A stretch of DNA of 64,000 nucleotides from Microbacterium kyungheense (GCF_006783905.1 NZ_VFPE01000006.1:62001-126000); one strand, 5' to 3'; numbered from the stretch's first letter, positions 25,485-34,271 are shown. The notes: generated by a model from the sequence alone, not told the origin. Numbers and translations: made by a program.

Positions 25485-26792
25485 TCAGTCGGTGCCGACC
25501 TCGTTGGCGACGCGGTCCTGCGCCTCCTTGATGGCGTCGGCCGGCGACTGCGAGCCCGACATGATGGCGGTGTGCATGTCGCCGAGGATGCCCTGGATCG
25601 CGGCAGCCTTGTCGGAGGTCGGGTTCTCGGGGTGCACCTCGTGCGTCGAGTACGCGAACTTCGACAGGTCGTCGGTGGGTGCACCGTCGACCGAGAAGTA
25701 CGTGTCGACGACCGCGTCGGTCAGCAGCGCCGGCGTGATGCCGATGCCCGCGAGCACCTGGGCGCCCTCTTCACCGGCGGCGAAGGCGAGGAACTCCTTG
25801 GCGGCGGCGACCTTGGACTTGTCGATCGCGGCGTTGATGGCGAGGCCGGTCGGGTCGCCGAAGGTCACCGGGGTGTTGTCCAGGCCCGTGGTCTTCGAGG
25901 ACTCCTGCGGGATCGGCGCGATGCCCCAGTCGAACGAGTCGGCGTCGCCCGACGCCTGCTGCGCGATCAGCGTCGCGACGAACCACGTGCCCATCGGCAT
26001 CATGGCCGCGTTCTGCTTTCCGAACTCGCCCTGGTAGGTGAGCTGGTTCGCCTTGGCGGTGTTGTAGTCGACCTGGTCGCCGGCATCCTGCATGGCGAGC
26101 TGACGCTCGTAGAAGGGCTCCATGTAGTCGTACTTGCCCTTGAGGATGTCGCTGTCGGTCTGCGCGTTCGCGAAGCCCTGGACCGTCGACTGCCAGTTGT
26201 GCAGGTAGGCGCCCTTGGCGGCGCTGCCCGCGGAGGTCAGGCCCGCGGTCAGAGCGTCGGCGGCGTCGGCGTAGTCGTCCCACGTCCAGCTGCCGTCGGG
26301 GTACTCGACGCCGGCCTGGTCGAAGAGGGCCTTGTTGTAGTACAGCACCCACGAGTCGTTGCGGTACGGCACGGCGTAGGCGGTGCCGTCCACCTCGTAG
26401 GACTTCGCACCGCTGATGCCGTCGGGCAGCTCGACGTCGGACACGTCGAGCAGCTGGCCGCCGTTCACGAAGGTCGGGACGTACTTGACCTCCTTCTGCG
26501 TGATGATGTCGGGCGCGGAGCCGGCGGCGAGGTCGGCGGTCACGAGGGTGTTGTACTCGGTGGGGTCGTAGCCCTTGAGCTCGATCGTGACGTCGGGGTT
26601 CTTCTCGTGGAACGCGTCGGCGAGCTTCTGGAACTCGGGCGTCGTGTCCAGGCTCCAGCCCGACATCGTGAGGGTGACCGGGCCCGACGACTCCTCCGGC
26701 GCGGCGGCGTCGTCGCCGCTGCTGCTGCAGCCGGCGAGGGCGAGCGTGGCGACCACGGCGATCCCGGCCGCGGCAGCGTATGAGCGCTTCAT
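25485..26792 (-). CDS. Extracellular solute-binding lipoprotein of sugar ABC importer
   Basis: A 435-residue family-1 solute-binding protein. MKRSYAAAAGIAVVATLALAG ends in a lipobox (LALAGCSSS), so Cys22 is lipidated and the protein is anchored outside the membrane. The mature part shows the MalE-like core with PDIITQKEVKYVP, YAVPYRNDSWVLYYNK and AAKEFLAFAAGEEG. It delivers oligosaccharides, here presumably uronate-containing, to the two permeases downstream. ATG at 26792 has AAAGGAGT upstream. It follows the DUF2264 gene by 50 bases in the same operon. Confidence 0.95.
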   Translation of the reverse strand: MKRSYAAAAGIAVVATLALAGCSSSGDDAAAPEESSGPVTLTMSGWSLDTTPEFQKLADAFHEKNPDVTIELKGYDPTEYNTLVTADLAAGSAPDIITQKEVKYVPTFVNGGQLLDVSDVELPDGISGAKSYEVDGTAYAVPYRNDSWVLYYNKALFDQAGVEYPDGSWTWDDYADAADALTAGLTSAGSAAKGAYLHNWQSTVQGFANAQTDSDILKGKYDYMEPFYERQLAMQDAGDQVDYNTAKANQLTYQGEFGKQNAAMMPMGTWFVATLIAQQASGDADSFDWGIAPIPQESSKTTGLDNTPVTFGDPTGLAINAAIDKSKVAAAKEFLAFAAGEEGAQVLAGIGITPALLTDAVVDTYFSVDGAPTDDLSKFAYSTHEVHPENPTSDKAAAIQGILGDMHTAIMSGSQSPADAIKEAQDRVANEVGTD

Positions 26793-26842
26793 ACTGTGGG
26801 TACTCCTTTGTGATTGCGGACCCTTCCTCGGGCCCATCGGGT

Positions 26843-28840
26843 TCACCGGTCCGCGTCGGGCGCGGGTCCGGGGTTCGCGAGGCGACTGGTGGTCGCCGTC
26901 CCGTCCGGCCAGGTGACCGTGACGGTGGTGCGGTCGTCGGTCTCGACGACGGCGGCCGCGGTCGCATCGACGGGCGATGCGAGGTCTTCGGTGGTGAGCT
27001 CGACGAGCGTGGCGATCCACGCACTCGGCTCGACAGGGTAGGTCACGACCGGCACGATCGCGACGGGCCCGAGCGGGCTGGCGTCGAAGCGCTCCTCGAC
27101 GCTCGCGACGCCGTCGCCGAGGATCGAGTGGATGCCGGAGGCCAGGCCGTCGGCGACGGCCGAGGCGGCGGCATCCCGAGCCCGTCCTTCGACGGCCCCG
27201 GCGGCGAGCGCCCATCCTCCGACGCGCAGGCGCAGCGCACCGGCGTCGACGCCGGGTTCGAGGGAGTCGACGCGCGTGAGGCGCACCTCCCATGGTCCGC
27301 GCAGCAGGGAGTGGACGGTGACGACGCCGGCGAGCTCGACGTCACCCTCGATGCCCGACCCGTGGCGGTGGGCCGCGGGGCGCGGCGTGATCCAATGCGC
27401 ACGGGAGACGGATGCCGCGATCGCGACCCGTGCGTCGCCTTCGCCGTCGACACGAACGTCGACGAGGTCCATGGCGGCGCGATGGGTGGCGCGGCCCGCG
27501 GCGTCGACGAGCGCGACGGACTGCTCCAGCGGCTCTTCCCACGCTGCCTGGTTCGCGAGCGGGCTCGTGGCGGTGGAGTAGCCGATGCGGGCGTACAGCG
27601 GGGAGTCGCCGACGAGGGCGCCGTCGGGAGCGTGGTCGCTGCCGTGGTTGGCGATGCGCACGATGCCGTCGGCCGCGGTGCCCGAGACGGCCCAGCCGGC
27701 CGCGCGGACGACGCGCACGTCGTCGCCGGTCTCGACCGGCAGCGCTGCGGCTTCGGCGGCCCACACCGGGTGGTCTGCGGGCAGCGAGATCCCGAGCAGG
27801 CCCTTGACGGCCCAGTAGGGCGAGCCGGGGCCGGAATACGACTGCGCGAGCTCGCGCCACTCGTGGTGCCAGCCCATCGTGAGCACGGCGTCCTCGCCCG
27901 GCGCGTCGTGCGCAGTGAAGTGCGCGACCACGGCGTTCGCGGCGCGGCGCAGCTGCCCGAGGGGCACCGAGGGCACCTCGGCGATCGCCCCGACCCAGAA
28001 CGGGGCCGCGGCGGCGAAGCGGTAGATGAGGCTCCGGCCCTGGACGAGAGGCGAGCCGTCGGCGCCGACCAGCGCGACGGCATCCTGCAGGAAGCGGTCC
28101 AGGCGCACGACGTCGCCGGCGGTGCGGCCGCCCGCGAGCTCGTCCGCGCCCTGCATGCGCGACCACAGCACGGGGTAGGTGTGCAGCGCCCAGCCGACGT
28201 AGTGGTCGTACGAGCGCTCGAAGCCGTCCGAGATCCAGCCGTCATCGCGCACGAGGGAGTCGTGCAGCGTCAGGTCGTCGGCGATGTCCTGGGCCGACCA
28301 CGGGCCGCCGACCGAGCGCAGGAACGTCTGCACGACGACGCGGAACCACAGCCAGTTGGTCTTCGGGTACGTGGTGTCGCCCACGACGGGCGCGAGGTAG
28401 TCGACGACGCGCTGCTGCGTGACGGCATCCAGGCGGTCCCAGATCCACGGGCGGGTCATGTCGAGCACGAGCGCGAGCGATGCGGCCTCGACCTTGGCCT
28501 GCGCGTGCTCGTCGAGCCGCACCCAGCGGTCGGCGGCATCCGGGTCGACACCCGTGACGATGCCCCGCCGGTAGAAGTCGGCGAGCTCTTCGGTGCCTTC
28601 ACCGCGCGCACCCGCGATGCGGAAGCCGGCGAGCAGGAACGTGCGGGCGAACCCTTCGAGGCCGTCGACGTCGTGGCCGTAGCCGCCCTCGGCGCCGGGG
28701 AAGTGGATGCGGCCGTGGCCCGGCGACGCGTACGAGCGGGCGGTGTCGAGCAGGCGATCCGCGAAGGCGATCCATTCGTCCCGGGTCCAGTCGGCATCCA
28801 CCGCGGTGCGTGCGGATGTGCCGGGCTGCTGGAACGTCAC
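26843..28840 (-). CDS. DUF2264 domain protein, probable glycan-active enzyme
   Basis: A 665-residue cytoplasmic protein. The first 360 residues form the helical DUF2264 domain (WIAFADRLLDTARSYASP, DVDGLEGFARTFLLAGFR, YPKTNWLWFRVVVQTFL, FERSYDHYVGWALHTYPV), an alpha/alpha-toroid resembling lyases and unsaturated-uronyl hydrolases; the C-terminal half is beta-rich. DUF2264 genes recur in polysaccharide-use loci without a settled activity. GTG at 28840 has GGGAGAT upstream and replaces an implausible longer start. It heads the operon and is divergent from the heparinase-like gene. Confidence 0.88.
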   Translation of the reverse strand: MTFQQPGTSARTAVDADWTRDEWIAFADRLLDTARSYASPGHGRIHFPGAEGGYGHDVDGLEGFARTFLLAGFRIAGARGEGTEELADFYRRGIVTGVDPDAADRWVRLDEHAQAKVEAASLALVLDMTRPWIWDRLDAVTQQRVVDYLAPVVGDTTYPKTNWLWFRVVVQTFLRSVGGPWSAQDIADDLTLHDSLVRDDGWISDGFERSYDHYVGWALHTYPVLWSRMQGADELAGGRTAGDVVRLDRFLQDAVALVGADGSPLVQGRSLIYRFAAAAPFWVGAIAEVPSVPLGQLRRAANAVVAHFTAHDAPGEDAVLTMGWHHEWRELAQSYSGPGSPYWAVKGLLGISLPADHPVWAAEAAALPVETGDDVRVVRAAGWAVSGTAADGIVRIANHGSDHAPDGALVGDSPLYARIGYSTATSPLANQAAWEEPLEQSVALVDAAGRATHRAAMDLVDVRVDGEGDARVAIAASVSRAHWITPRPAAHRHGSGIEGDVELAGVVTVHSLLRGPWEVRLTRVDSLEPGVDAGALRLRVGGWALAAGAVEGRARDAAASAVADGLASGIHSILGDGVASVEERFDASPLGPVAIVPVVTYPVEPSAWIATLVELTTEDLASPVDATAAAVVETDDRTTVTVTWPDGTATTSRLANPGPAPDADR

Positions 28841-28899
28841 TGGGATCTCCCTTGATCGATTTGTCGCCGTCCGCCCCGCGTGAAGAGCGAACGTTTGGG

Positions 28900-28963
28900 A
28901 CTGTATCAACCCATTTCGTTCATTGCAAGACTGTTTTGGATTCGTTATGATCGTTTATGATCG
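28900..28963. promoter_or_regulatory. Divergent promoters sharing a palindromic -35, with direct-repeat operator
   Basis: TTGCAA at 28923-28928 is its own reverse complement. Seventeen bases to its right is TATGAT (28946-28951), a -10 for the heparinase gene; seventeen bases to its left, on the minus strand, is TACAGT (28905-28900), a -10 for the DUF2264 operon. TTATGATCG is repeated at 28945-28953 and 28955-28963 at a 10-bp period, covering the plus-strand -10. TTCGTTCAT at 28915-28923 is a related half-site. The downstream DeoR-type regulator is the likely ligand. Confidence 0.65.
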
Positions 28964-29000
28964 CTTTGCGAGTATGGTGAATCAACGAGGAGGATCCCCT

Positions 29001-31076
29001 GTGACCGCAACCGTCCCCGCGACCCGGACTTTTCGGGGCCGCCTGGCCGAGACGTACGAACGTCAGGCAGGCACGGACGCCGCCGGCTTCGCGACCGCCC
29101 TCGCCGGCGTGCTCGCGCCGCCCTCGCGCGCGCTTCCTGTCGCCTCGGCCGACGACCGTTCGGTGTGGGCTCCCGGCGGCAGCGCCGATGCGGTCTCGAT
29201 CGACGGCATCCTCGAGCGCGCCGAGGCCGACCTCGATCAGCCGTGGCCCGTGCCGCTCGCCTCGGCGGCGGCCCGCCTCCACGATGACGGCAACCGCGAG
29301 GGCTGGGAGAGCGTGCTCTACGAGCGGCAGCGCCGTCTGTCACGTGCCGCCGTCGCCGCGGCCGTGCACGCGGACGATCCCGTGCGCGGGCGCCGCTACC
29401 TCGCCGAGGTGCTGGACGGCGTGTGGCTGTTCTGCGAGCAGAGCTCGTGGTGCTGGCCGGCGCACGACGACGCCTTCCGTGAACGCGGTTCCGTGCTCCC
29501 CGTCGTCACCGCCCCGTACCTCGACCTCGGCGCGGGCGAGGTCGCGAGCCTGCTCGCCTGGGTCGACCAGCTGATCGGCGACCGGCTCGAGGCCCGCTAC
29601 CCCGGCATCCGCTCACGTGTCCGTCACGAGATGCGCGTGCGCATCTTCGAGCCCTTCACGCGTCGTCGCGACTGGCACTGGCTCGGCCTCGACGGCGATG
29701 TGCACAACTGGAACCCCTGGATCCACGGCAACGTGCTGGTCGCCGCGCTGCGCCTGCTCGACGACCCGGCCGAGGCCGACGAGCGCACCGCGATCGTCGC
29801 GCTGGCGCTGGAGGGCATCGACCGCTATGTGTCGGTGCTGCCCGAGGACGGCGCGATCGACGAGGGCTACGCGTACTGGTGGAACGGCGCCTGCCGAGCG
29901 CTGGAGGCCCTCGACGTCGTGCGTCACGCGACCGGGGGAGTGCTCGATGCGTCGGGCATCACGGCCCTGCGCGAGACCGTGGCGTTCCCGCATCGCATGC
30001 ACCTCGGCGCCGACTGGTACCTGAACCTCGCTGACGGCCAGGCGCGGGTGTCCGCGGCTCAGCCGTGGCACGCGCTGCATCGCGCCGCGCTGGCCGTGGG
30101 CGATCGGGATGCCGCCGCCCACGCCGCATCGCACCGCACGCCGGGCTCTCCGGCGGCGATCGAGCACCCGGGCTTCGGGAGGCTGCTGCGCGGCATCACC
30201 GACCCGGCCTGGATCGCCGCATCCCAGGAGTCCTCGCCCTTCCCCCGCGATGTGTGGCTGCCGTCCACGCAGGTGCTGCTCGCCCGATCGCAGCGCGGCA
30301 CGTCCCGGGGGCTGGCCGTGGCGACCAAGGGCGGCCACAACGGCGAGCACCACAACCACAACGACGTCGGATCGTTCATCGTCGCCTCCGACGGCGTGCC
30401 GGTGGTGGTGGATGCCGGGCGCCCGACCTACACGCTGCAGACGTTCGGGCCCGACCGGTACGACATCTGGACCATGCAGAGCGGTTGGCACAACGTGCCC
30501 GTGATCGACGGCCAGGAGCAGCCGCCGGGCGCCGAGTACGCGGCATCCGGAGTCGAGGTGCACGTCGGCGACGACTCGGTGTTCTCGGCGGAGCTCTCGG
30601 GCGCCTACCCGGCCGCCGGCCCGTGGCGCCGCACCGTGCGGCTGGACCGTGCGGCCGCGCGCGTCGTGGTGGCCGACGACTGGACGCCGGCGCGCGCAGA
30701 ATCGGATCCGCGTGTGCGGACCGACGAGGCGACGCGCCGGGGGACGGATGCCGCCGACCCGCGTGTCTCGTCGGACCTCCGCATCAGCGGATCCGATTCT
30801 GCGCACCCGGGGCGCACCGAGGTGCGTCTGCTGCTCGCCGGTGAGGTGCGGCGGGAGGAGGATGCCGTCGTGGTGACGCCGCTCGAGGGCGCGACGCCGG
30901 TGCGCATCTCGTGGCCCGCGGGCGTCGAGGCGGCACTCCTCGTCCGCGAGCTCGACGACCCGGTGCTGTCGAGCGTGTGGGGCGCGAAGCTCACCCGGCT
31001 CGATCTCGACGTCACCTCCCGCGACGGGATCGCGGTCACGGTAGAACTGGACCAGACGAACGCGGAGGACGCCTGA
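29001..31076 (+). CDS. Heparinase II/III family polysaccharide lyase, cytoplasmic
   Basis: A 691-residue protein. The N-terminal alpha/alpha toroid contains LFCEQSSWCWPAHDD, WNPWIHGNVLVAAL and EDGAIDEGYAYWWNGACRAL; the C-terminal beta-sandwich carries the family signature GGHNGEHHNHNDVGSFIV followed by VVDAGRPTYT. Such enzymes cut uronate-containing chains by beta-elimination, yielding the unsaturated ends that GH88 removes. There is no signal peptide, so cleavage is intracellular. GTG at 29001 has GAGGAGG upstream. An approximately 40-residue insertion at about 565-601 is encoded by an inverted-repeat element. The gene overlaps the regulator by one base. Confidence 0.9.
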   Translation: MTATVPATRTFRGRLAETYERQAGTDAAGFATALAGVLAPPSRALPVASADDRSVWAPGGSADAVSIDGILERAEADLDQPWPVPLASAAARLHDDGNREGWESVLYERQRRLSRAAVAAAVHADDPVRGRRYLAEVLDGVWLFCEQSSWCWPAHDDAFRERGSVLPVVTAPYLDLGAGEVASLLAWVDQLIGDRLEARYPGIRSRVRHEMRVRIFEPFTRRRDWHWLGLDGDVHNWNPWIHGNVLVAALRLLDDPAEADERTAIVALALEGIDRYVSVLPEDGAIDEGYAYWWNGACRALEALDVVRHATGGVLDASGITALRETVAFPHRMHLGADWYLNLADGQARVSAAQPWHALHRAALAVGDRDAAAHAASHRTPGSPAAIEHPGFGRLLRGITDPAWIAASQESSPFPRDVWLPSTQVLLARSQRGTSRGLAVATKGGHNGEHHNHNDVGSFIVASDGVPVVVDAGRPTYTLQTFGPDRYDIWTMQSGWHNVPVIDGQEQPPGAEYAASGVEVHVGDDSVFSAELSGAYPAAGPWRRTVRLDRAAARVVVADDWTPARAESDPRVRTDEATRRGTDAADPRVSSDLRISGSDSAHPGRTEVRLLLAGEVRREEDAVVVTPLEGATPVRISWPAGVEAALLVRELDDPVLSSVWGAKLTRLDLDVTSRDGIAVTVELDQTNAEDA
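30694..30804. repeat. Hairpin element C, inside the heparinase-like gene
   Basis: GCGCAGAATCGGATCCGC at 30694-30711 is perfectly inverted at 30787-30804, and an inner pair CCGACGAG (30721-30728) with CTCGTCGG (30767-30774) nests within. The 111 bases are in frame and encode a charged Arg/Asp/Ser-rich stretch between two strands of the C-terminal domain (after VVADDWTPA, before EVRLLLAGEV), as expected of an insertion. Confidence 0.75.
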
Positions 31077-32182
31077 TGACCGACCAGACACCGGCACTGC
31101 TGGCCGCCGAACGGCGCGCCCACGTGCTGGCCTCGCTCGAGCGCGACGGCGCCGTGCGGGTCGCTCAGCTGATGGACGAGCTCGGCGTCGCCCCGGTGAC
31201 GCTGCGCCGCGACCTCGCGCAGATGGAGCGCGAGGGGCTGCTCGTCCGCGTGCACGGCGGCGCGGTGCCGACCGCCGGGTCGCTCGACGACATGGACTCG
31301 GCTGCCGTCGCGACCGCCGCCCGCGCGGGGTCGATCGCGATGCTCGTGCCGTCGCTGACGTTCTACTACCCCACCGTCGTGCGCGGCGCGGAGGCCGAGG
31401 CCACCCGCCACGGCATGCCGGTGGTGGTGCGCGGCGCGTCGTACGAGCTGCAGGACGAGCGGCCCGTACTCGAGCGCCTGGCGCATACCGAGGGCGTCCG
31501 CGGCCTGGTGCTCGCCCCCAACACCGACACCCCGCACGCGCAGGACGTCGTGCAGTGGCTCGCCGAGTGCGGGCTCCCGAGCGTGCTGGTCGAGCGCGAC
31601 GCGGTGCTCCTGCCCGAGGGCAGCCCGGTCGAGAACGTCACCACCGATCACGCGCTCGGCGCCGTCCTCGCCGCGCGCCACCTCGCGTCGCTCGGTCACC
31701 GCCGTGTCGGCCTCATCATCGCCCGGGACTCGCCCACGTCACGCAAGATCGCCGCGGGCTGGCATGCGGCGTGCGCCGAGCTCGGGCTGACGCCGGCCGA
31801 TCAGTTCGAGACGAGCCTGCCGCCGCGCACGAGCCCGGACTTCTCGTCCGTCGTGGACTCGACGCTCGACGCCGCGCTCTCGAACGGCGTCACCGCGATC
31901 CTGGTGCACTCCGACCCCGAGGCGATGGCGTTCGTCGACCTCGCGCTCAACCGGGGGATCTCGGTGCCCGGCGACCTGTCGGTCGTCGCCTACGACGACG
32001 AGGTCGCCGAGATCTTCACACCCCCGCTGACGGCCGTCGCGCCGCCGCGTCACGAGGTGGGCCGCGCCGCCGTCGACCTCGTCATCCGCCGGCTCGAAGA
32101 CCCGACGCGTCCCGTGCACCGGGTGGTGCTGAACCCCACCCTCAACGTTCGCGGGTCGACCGCCCCGCCGCGCGGGGCCTGA
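31076..32182 (+). CDS. Transcriptional regulator, DeoR-type HTH with LacI-type sensor
   Basis: A 368-residue chimera. Residues about 10-62 form a DeoR winged helix (HVLASLERDGAVRVAQLMDE, then VAPVTLRRDLAQMEREGLL and VRVHGGAVP). Residues about 80-365 are a periplasmic-binding-protein fold as in LacI regulators (SIAMLVPSLTFYYPTVVRGA, LASLGHRRVGLI, GDLSVVAYDDEVAEIFTPPL). It should bind a sugar ligand and tandem operators. The ATG overlaps the heparinase stop (TGATG), so it is co-expressed and most likely controls the divergent uronate promoters. Confidence 0.9.
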   Translation: MTDQTPALLAAERRAHVLASLERDGAVRVAQLMDELGVAPVTLRRDLAQMEREGLLVRVHGGAVPTAGSLDDMDSAAVATAARAGSIAMLVPSLTFYYPTVVRGAEAEATRHGMPVVVRGASYELQDERPVLERLAHTEGVRGLVLAPNTDTPHAQDVVQWLAECGLPSVLVERDAVLLPEGSPVENVTTDHALGAVLAARHLASLGHRRVGLIIARDSPTSRKIAAGWHAACAELGLTPADQFETSLPPRTSPDFSSVVDSTLDAALSNGVTAILVHSDPEAMAFVDLALNRGISVPGDLSVVAYDDEVAEIFTPPLTAVAPPRHEVGRAAVDLVIRRLEDPTRPVHRVVLNPTLNVRGSTAPPRGA

Positions 32183-32187
32183 CCCGA

Positions 32188-33171
32188 TCAGCCCGAGACC
32201 GCGGCAGCGCGCCAGTCCGTCAGCACGCGCGCCGCCGCCCGCGTGTGCGACCACGGCATCTGCGGCACCTCGAGCCTGCCCTCGACGAGGGCCAGCGAAA
32301 GGGCGTCGGCCTCGGCCGCCATGGGCTGCACCGTGGGCACCTCGATGATCTGCTCCTGCCCGTCGCGGCGCACGATCAGGCGGGATGCGCTCTCGGTCCG
32401 GTTGCCCCACGCATTCGGCAGCACCACCTCGGCGTGGGCGAACCGCACCGTGACGACCTCGTCCAGATCCTCGAGGATCGACGTCGCGATCGCCGCGGTG
32501 ACGCGGCCGAACGCGAGTTCGACGGATGCGGTGCCGTCGACGCCGCCCACCTGCTGCGCCTCGAACCGCCGGTACTCGGGCGCGTCGATCGGCTCGCCCG
32601 CCGCCGCGGCGAGATCGATCGCGAGCGCGAGCGGGTAGCAGCCGATGTCGAGGATCGCCCCGCCCGCCAGCGCCGGATCGAACAGGCGCCCCGTGCGCGC
32701 CGTCGCCGCCGACCCCCTCGCGCCCTCGAAGCGCTCCAGCGCACCGAGCTCGCCGCCTGCCGCGAGGTCGCGCAGCGTCTGGGCGAACGGCCCGAACCGG
32801 GTCTTGAACGCCTCGAGGAACGGCCGTCGCGCCCGCGCGGCCGCGTCGAGCATCCGCTCCACGTCGCCGAACGTCGGGGCCGCGGGCTTCTCGCACAGCA
32901 CGGCCTTGCTCGCCTCGAGCGCGCGGATCGCGAGGTCGGCGTGCGTCGTGTGCACTGTGCCCACGTACACCGCGTCGACGTCGTCGCGGGCGAGGATCTG
33001 GTCGTACGTCCCCGACGCCTGGGCGCCGTGGGTGCGGGCGAACGCCGCGGCCCGTTCCGGCGACGAGCTGCCCACCGCGTGCAGCACCCCGTGCTGCGAC
33101 GCGCGAAGGCCCACCGCGAAGTCCTGGCTGATCGCTCCCGGGCCGAGCACGGCCCACCTCGTCGGCGTCAT
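32188..33171 (-). CDS. Gfo/Idh/MocA family oxidoreductase
   Basis: A 327-residue NAD(P)-dependent dehydrogenase. The Rossmann domain begins RWAVLGPGAIS, with CEKPAAPTF (catalytic Lys) near residue 95 and the GGAILDIGCYPLALA turn near 170 in the C-terminal domain. Substrates in this family are sugars, inositols or dihydrodiols. It is convergent with the regulator gene (six-base gap), so it is not in the operon, but it lies at the edge of the uronate island and may act on a related sugar. ATG at 33171 follows TAGCAT by seven bases (leaderless). Confidence 0.9.
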   Translation of the reverse strand: MTPTRWAVLGPGAISQDFAVGLRASQHGVLHAVGSSSPERAAAFARTHGAQASGTYDQILARDDVDAVYVGTVHTTHADLAIRALEASKAVLCEKPAAPTFGDVERMLDAAARARRPFLEAFKTRFGPFAQTLRDLAAGGELGALERFEGARGSAATARTGRLFDPALAGGAILDIGCYPLALAIDLAAAAGEPIDAPEYRRFEAQQVGGVDGTASVELAFGRVTAAIATSILEDLDEVVTVRFAHAEVVLPNAWGNRTESASRLIVRRDGQEQIIEVPTVQPMAAEADALSLALVEGRLEVPQMPWSHTRAAARVLTDWRAAAVSG

Positions 33172-33243
33172 GGCCCCGATGCTACAGAGCCGCGACGCGC
33201 GGCCGGCGGCGGGGCCCGTCTCGGTCCGCCTCCGTGCGTTCCC

Positions 33244-33314
33244 AGATCAGGAGATCTGGCGGACACAGGACGATTCCGGCGAGATTGTCCTGTTCTCGCC
33301 AGATCTCCTGATCT
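33244..33314. repeat. Long imperfect hairpin element B
   Basis: Arms 33244-33274 and 33284-33314 pair at 27 of 31 positions, including an unbroken AGATCAGGAGATCTGGCG, around a nine-base loop TCCGGCGAG. It occupies the 200-bp space between the Gfo/Idh start and the EamA stop; the rest of that space shows no gene. It could end the EamA transcript, but its structure matches the other long hairpins listed here. Confidence 0.8.
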
Positions 33315-33371
33315 CGGACGGTCGAAGGATGCCGCAGAGCGGGGACCGCCGTGCGAACGGGGATGCCGGGC

Positions 33372-34271
33372 TCACGCGATCGGCTCGGCCGCCTCACGCG
33401 CGGCTCGGGCCGACGAGCGCACCGCTCCGATGCTCGCAGCAATCACCAGCGCGATGCCCGCGAGCTCCAGCCAGGTCATATGTTGGCCGAGGAATATGAA
33501 TCCGGCGAGCGAGGCGGTCGCCGGCGCGAGGCTCATCAGGATCGCGAATGCGGCGGCCGGCAGACGGCGCAGCGCGATGAGCTCGAACGCGTACGGGATG
33601 GTCGACGAGAGCACCGCGACCGCTGCACCGAGTGCCACGATCTGGATACTGAACAGGGCGGCGCCGGCATCCACGATCCCGAGCGGGAGCGAGATGACCG
33701 CGCCGACCGCCATCGCCAGCGCGAGACCGTCGAGCTTCGGGAACGCCCGGCCCACGCGCGCCGAGGCCAGGATGTAGAACGCCCAGCTGCCGGCGGCGCC
33801 GAGCGCGAACAGCACGCCCAGGGGGTCCAGTCGGTCCCATCCGCCGCCGCCCAGCGCGACCACACCGGCCAGCGCGAGCAGCGCCCACAGCCACGCCGAT
33901 GCCCGGCGGGCGGCCACGATCGACAGCACCAGCGGCCCGAGCACCTCGATGGTGACCGTGACGCCGAGGGGCAGCCGCTCCAAGGCCAGGTAGAACAGGC
34001 TGTTCATGAGCGCGAGGACGAGCCCGAACAGCGCGACGGAGGTCCAGTCCCGCCGCGAGTGGCCGCGCACCCGTGGGCGGGCGATGAGCAGCAGCACGAG
34101 CGCCGAGAACACGAGGCGCAGCATCACCATGCCGAGCGGCCCGACCTGCGGGAACAGCAGGACCGCGAGCGACGCGCCCACCTCCTGGCACGCGAGGCCG
34201 GCGATGACGAGAAGGATCGCCGGGGTCGTCCCGCCGCGCGAACCCGCCGCGGCGCCCGGACCCGGGGTCAC
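33372..34271 (-). CDS. EamA/RhtA-like drug/metabolite transporter
   Basis: A 299-residue integral membrane protein with ten predicted helices in two EamA repeats (ILLVIAGLACQEVGASLAVL to LALERLPLGVTVTIEVLGPL; ASWAFYILASARVG-like to LAPATASLAGFIFLGQ). Family members export amino acids, nucleosides or other metabolites. GTG at 34271 overlaps the upstream serine-hydrolase stop as GTGA, so the two are translationally coupled. The longer frame from 34409 lies inside the upstream gene and is rejected. Confidence 0.88.
   Translation of the reverse strand: MTPGPGAAAGSRGGTTPAILLVIAGLACQEVGASLAVLLFPQVGPLGMVMLRLVFSALVLLLIARPRVRGHSRRDWTSVALFGLVLALMNSLFYLALERLPLGVTVTIEVLGPLVLSIVAARRASAWLWALLALAGVVALGGGGWDRLDPLGVLFALGAAGSWAFYILASARVGRAFPKLDGLALAMAVGAVISLPLGIVDAGAALFSIQIVALGAAVAVLSSTIPYAFELIALRRLPAAAFAILMSLAPATASLAGFIFLGQHMTWLELAGIALVIAASIGAVRSSARAAREAAEPIA

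Noticed and set aside
25485..27293. Extended 602-codon start for the binding protein
   Set aside because: The lipobox signal peptide and ribosome site fix the start at 26792; the extension overlaps the DUF2264 gene.
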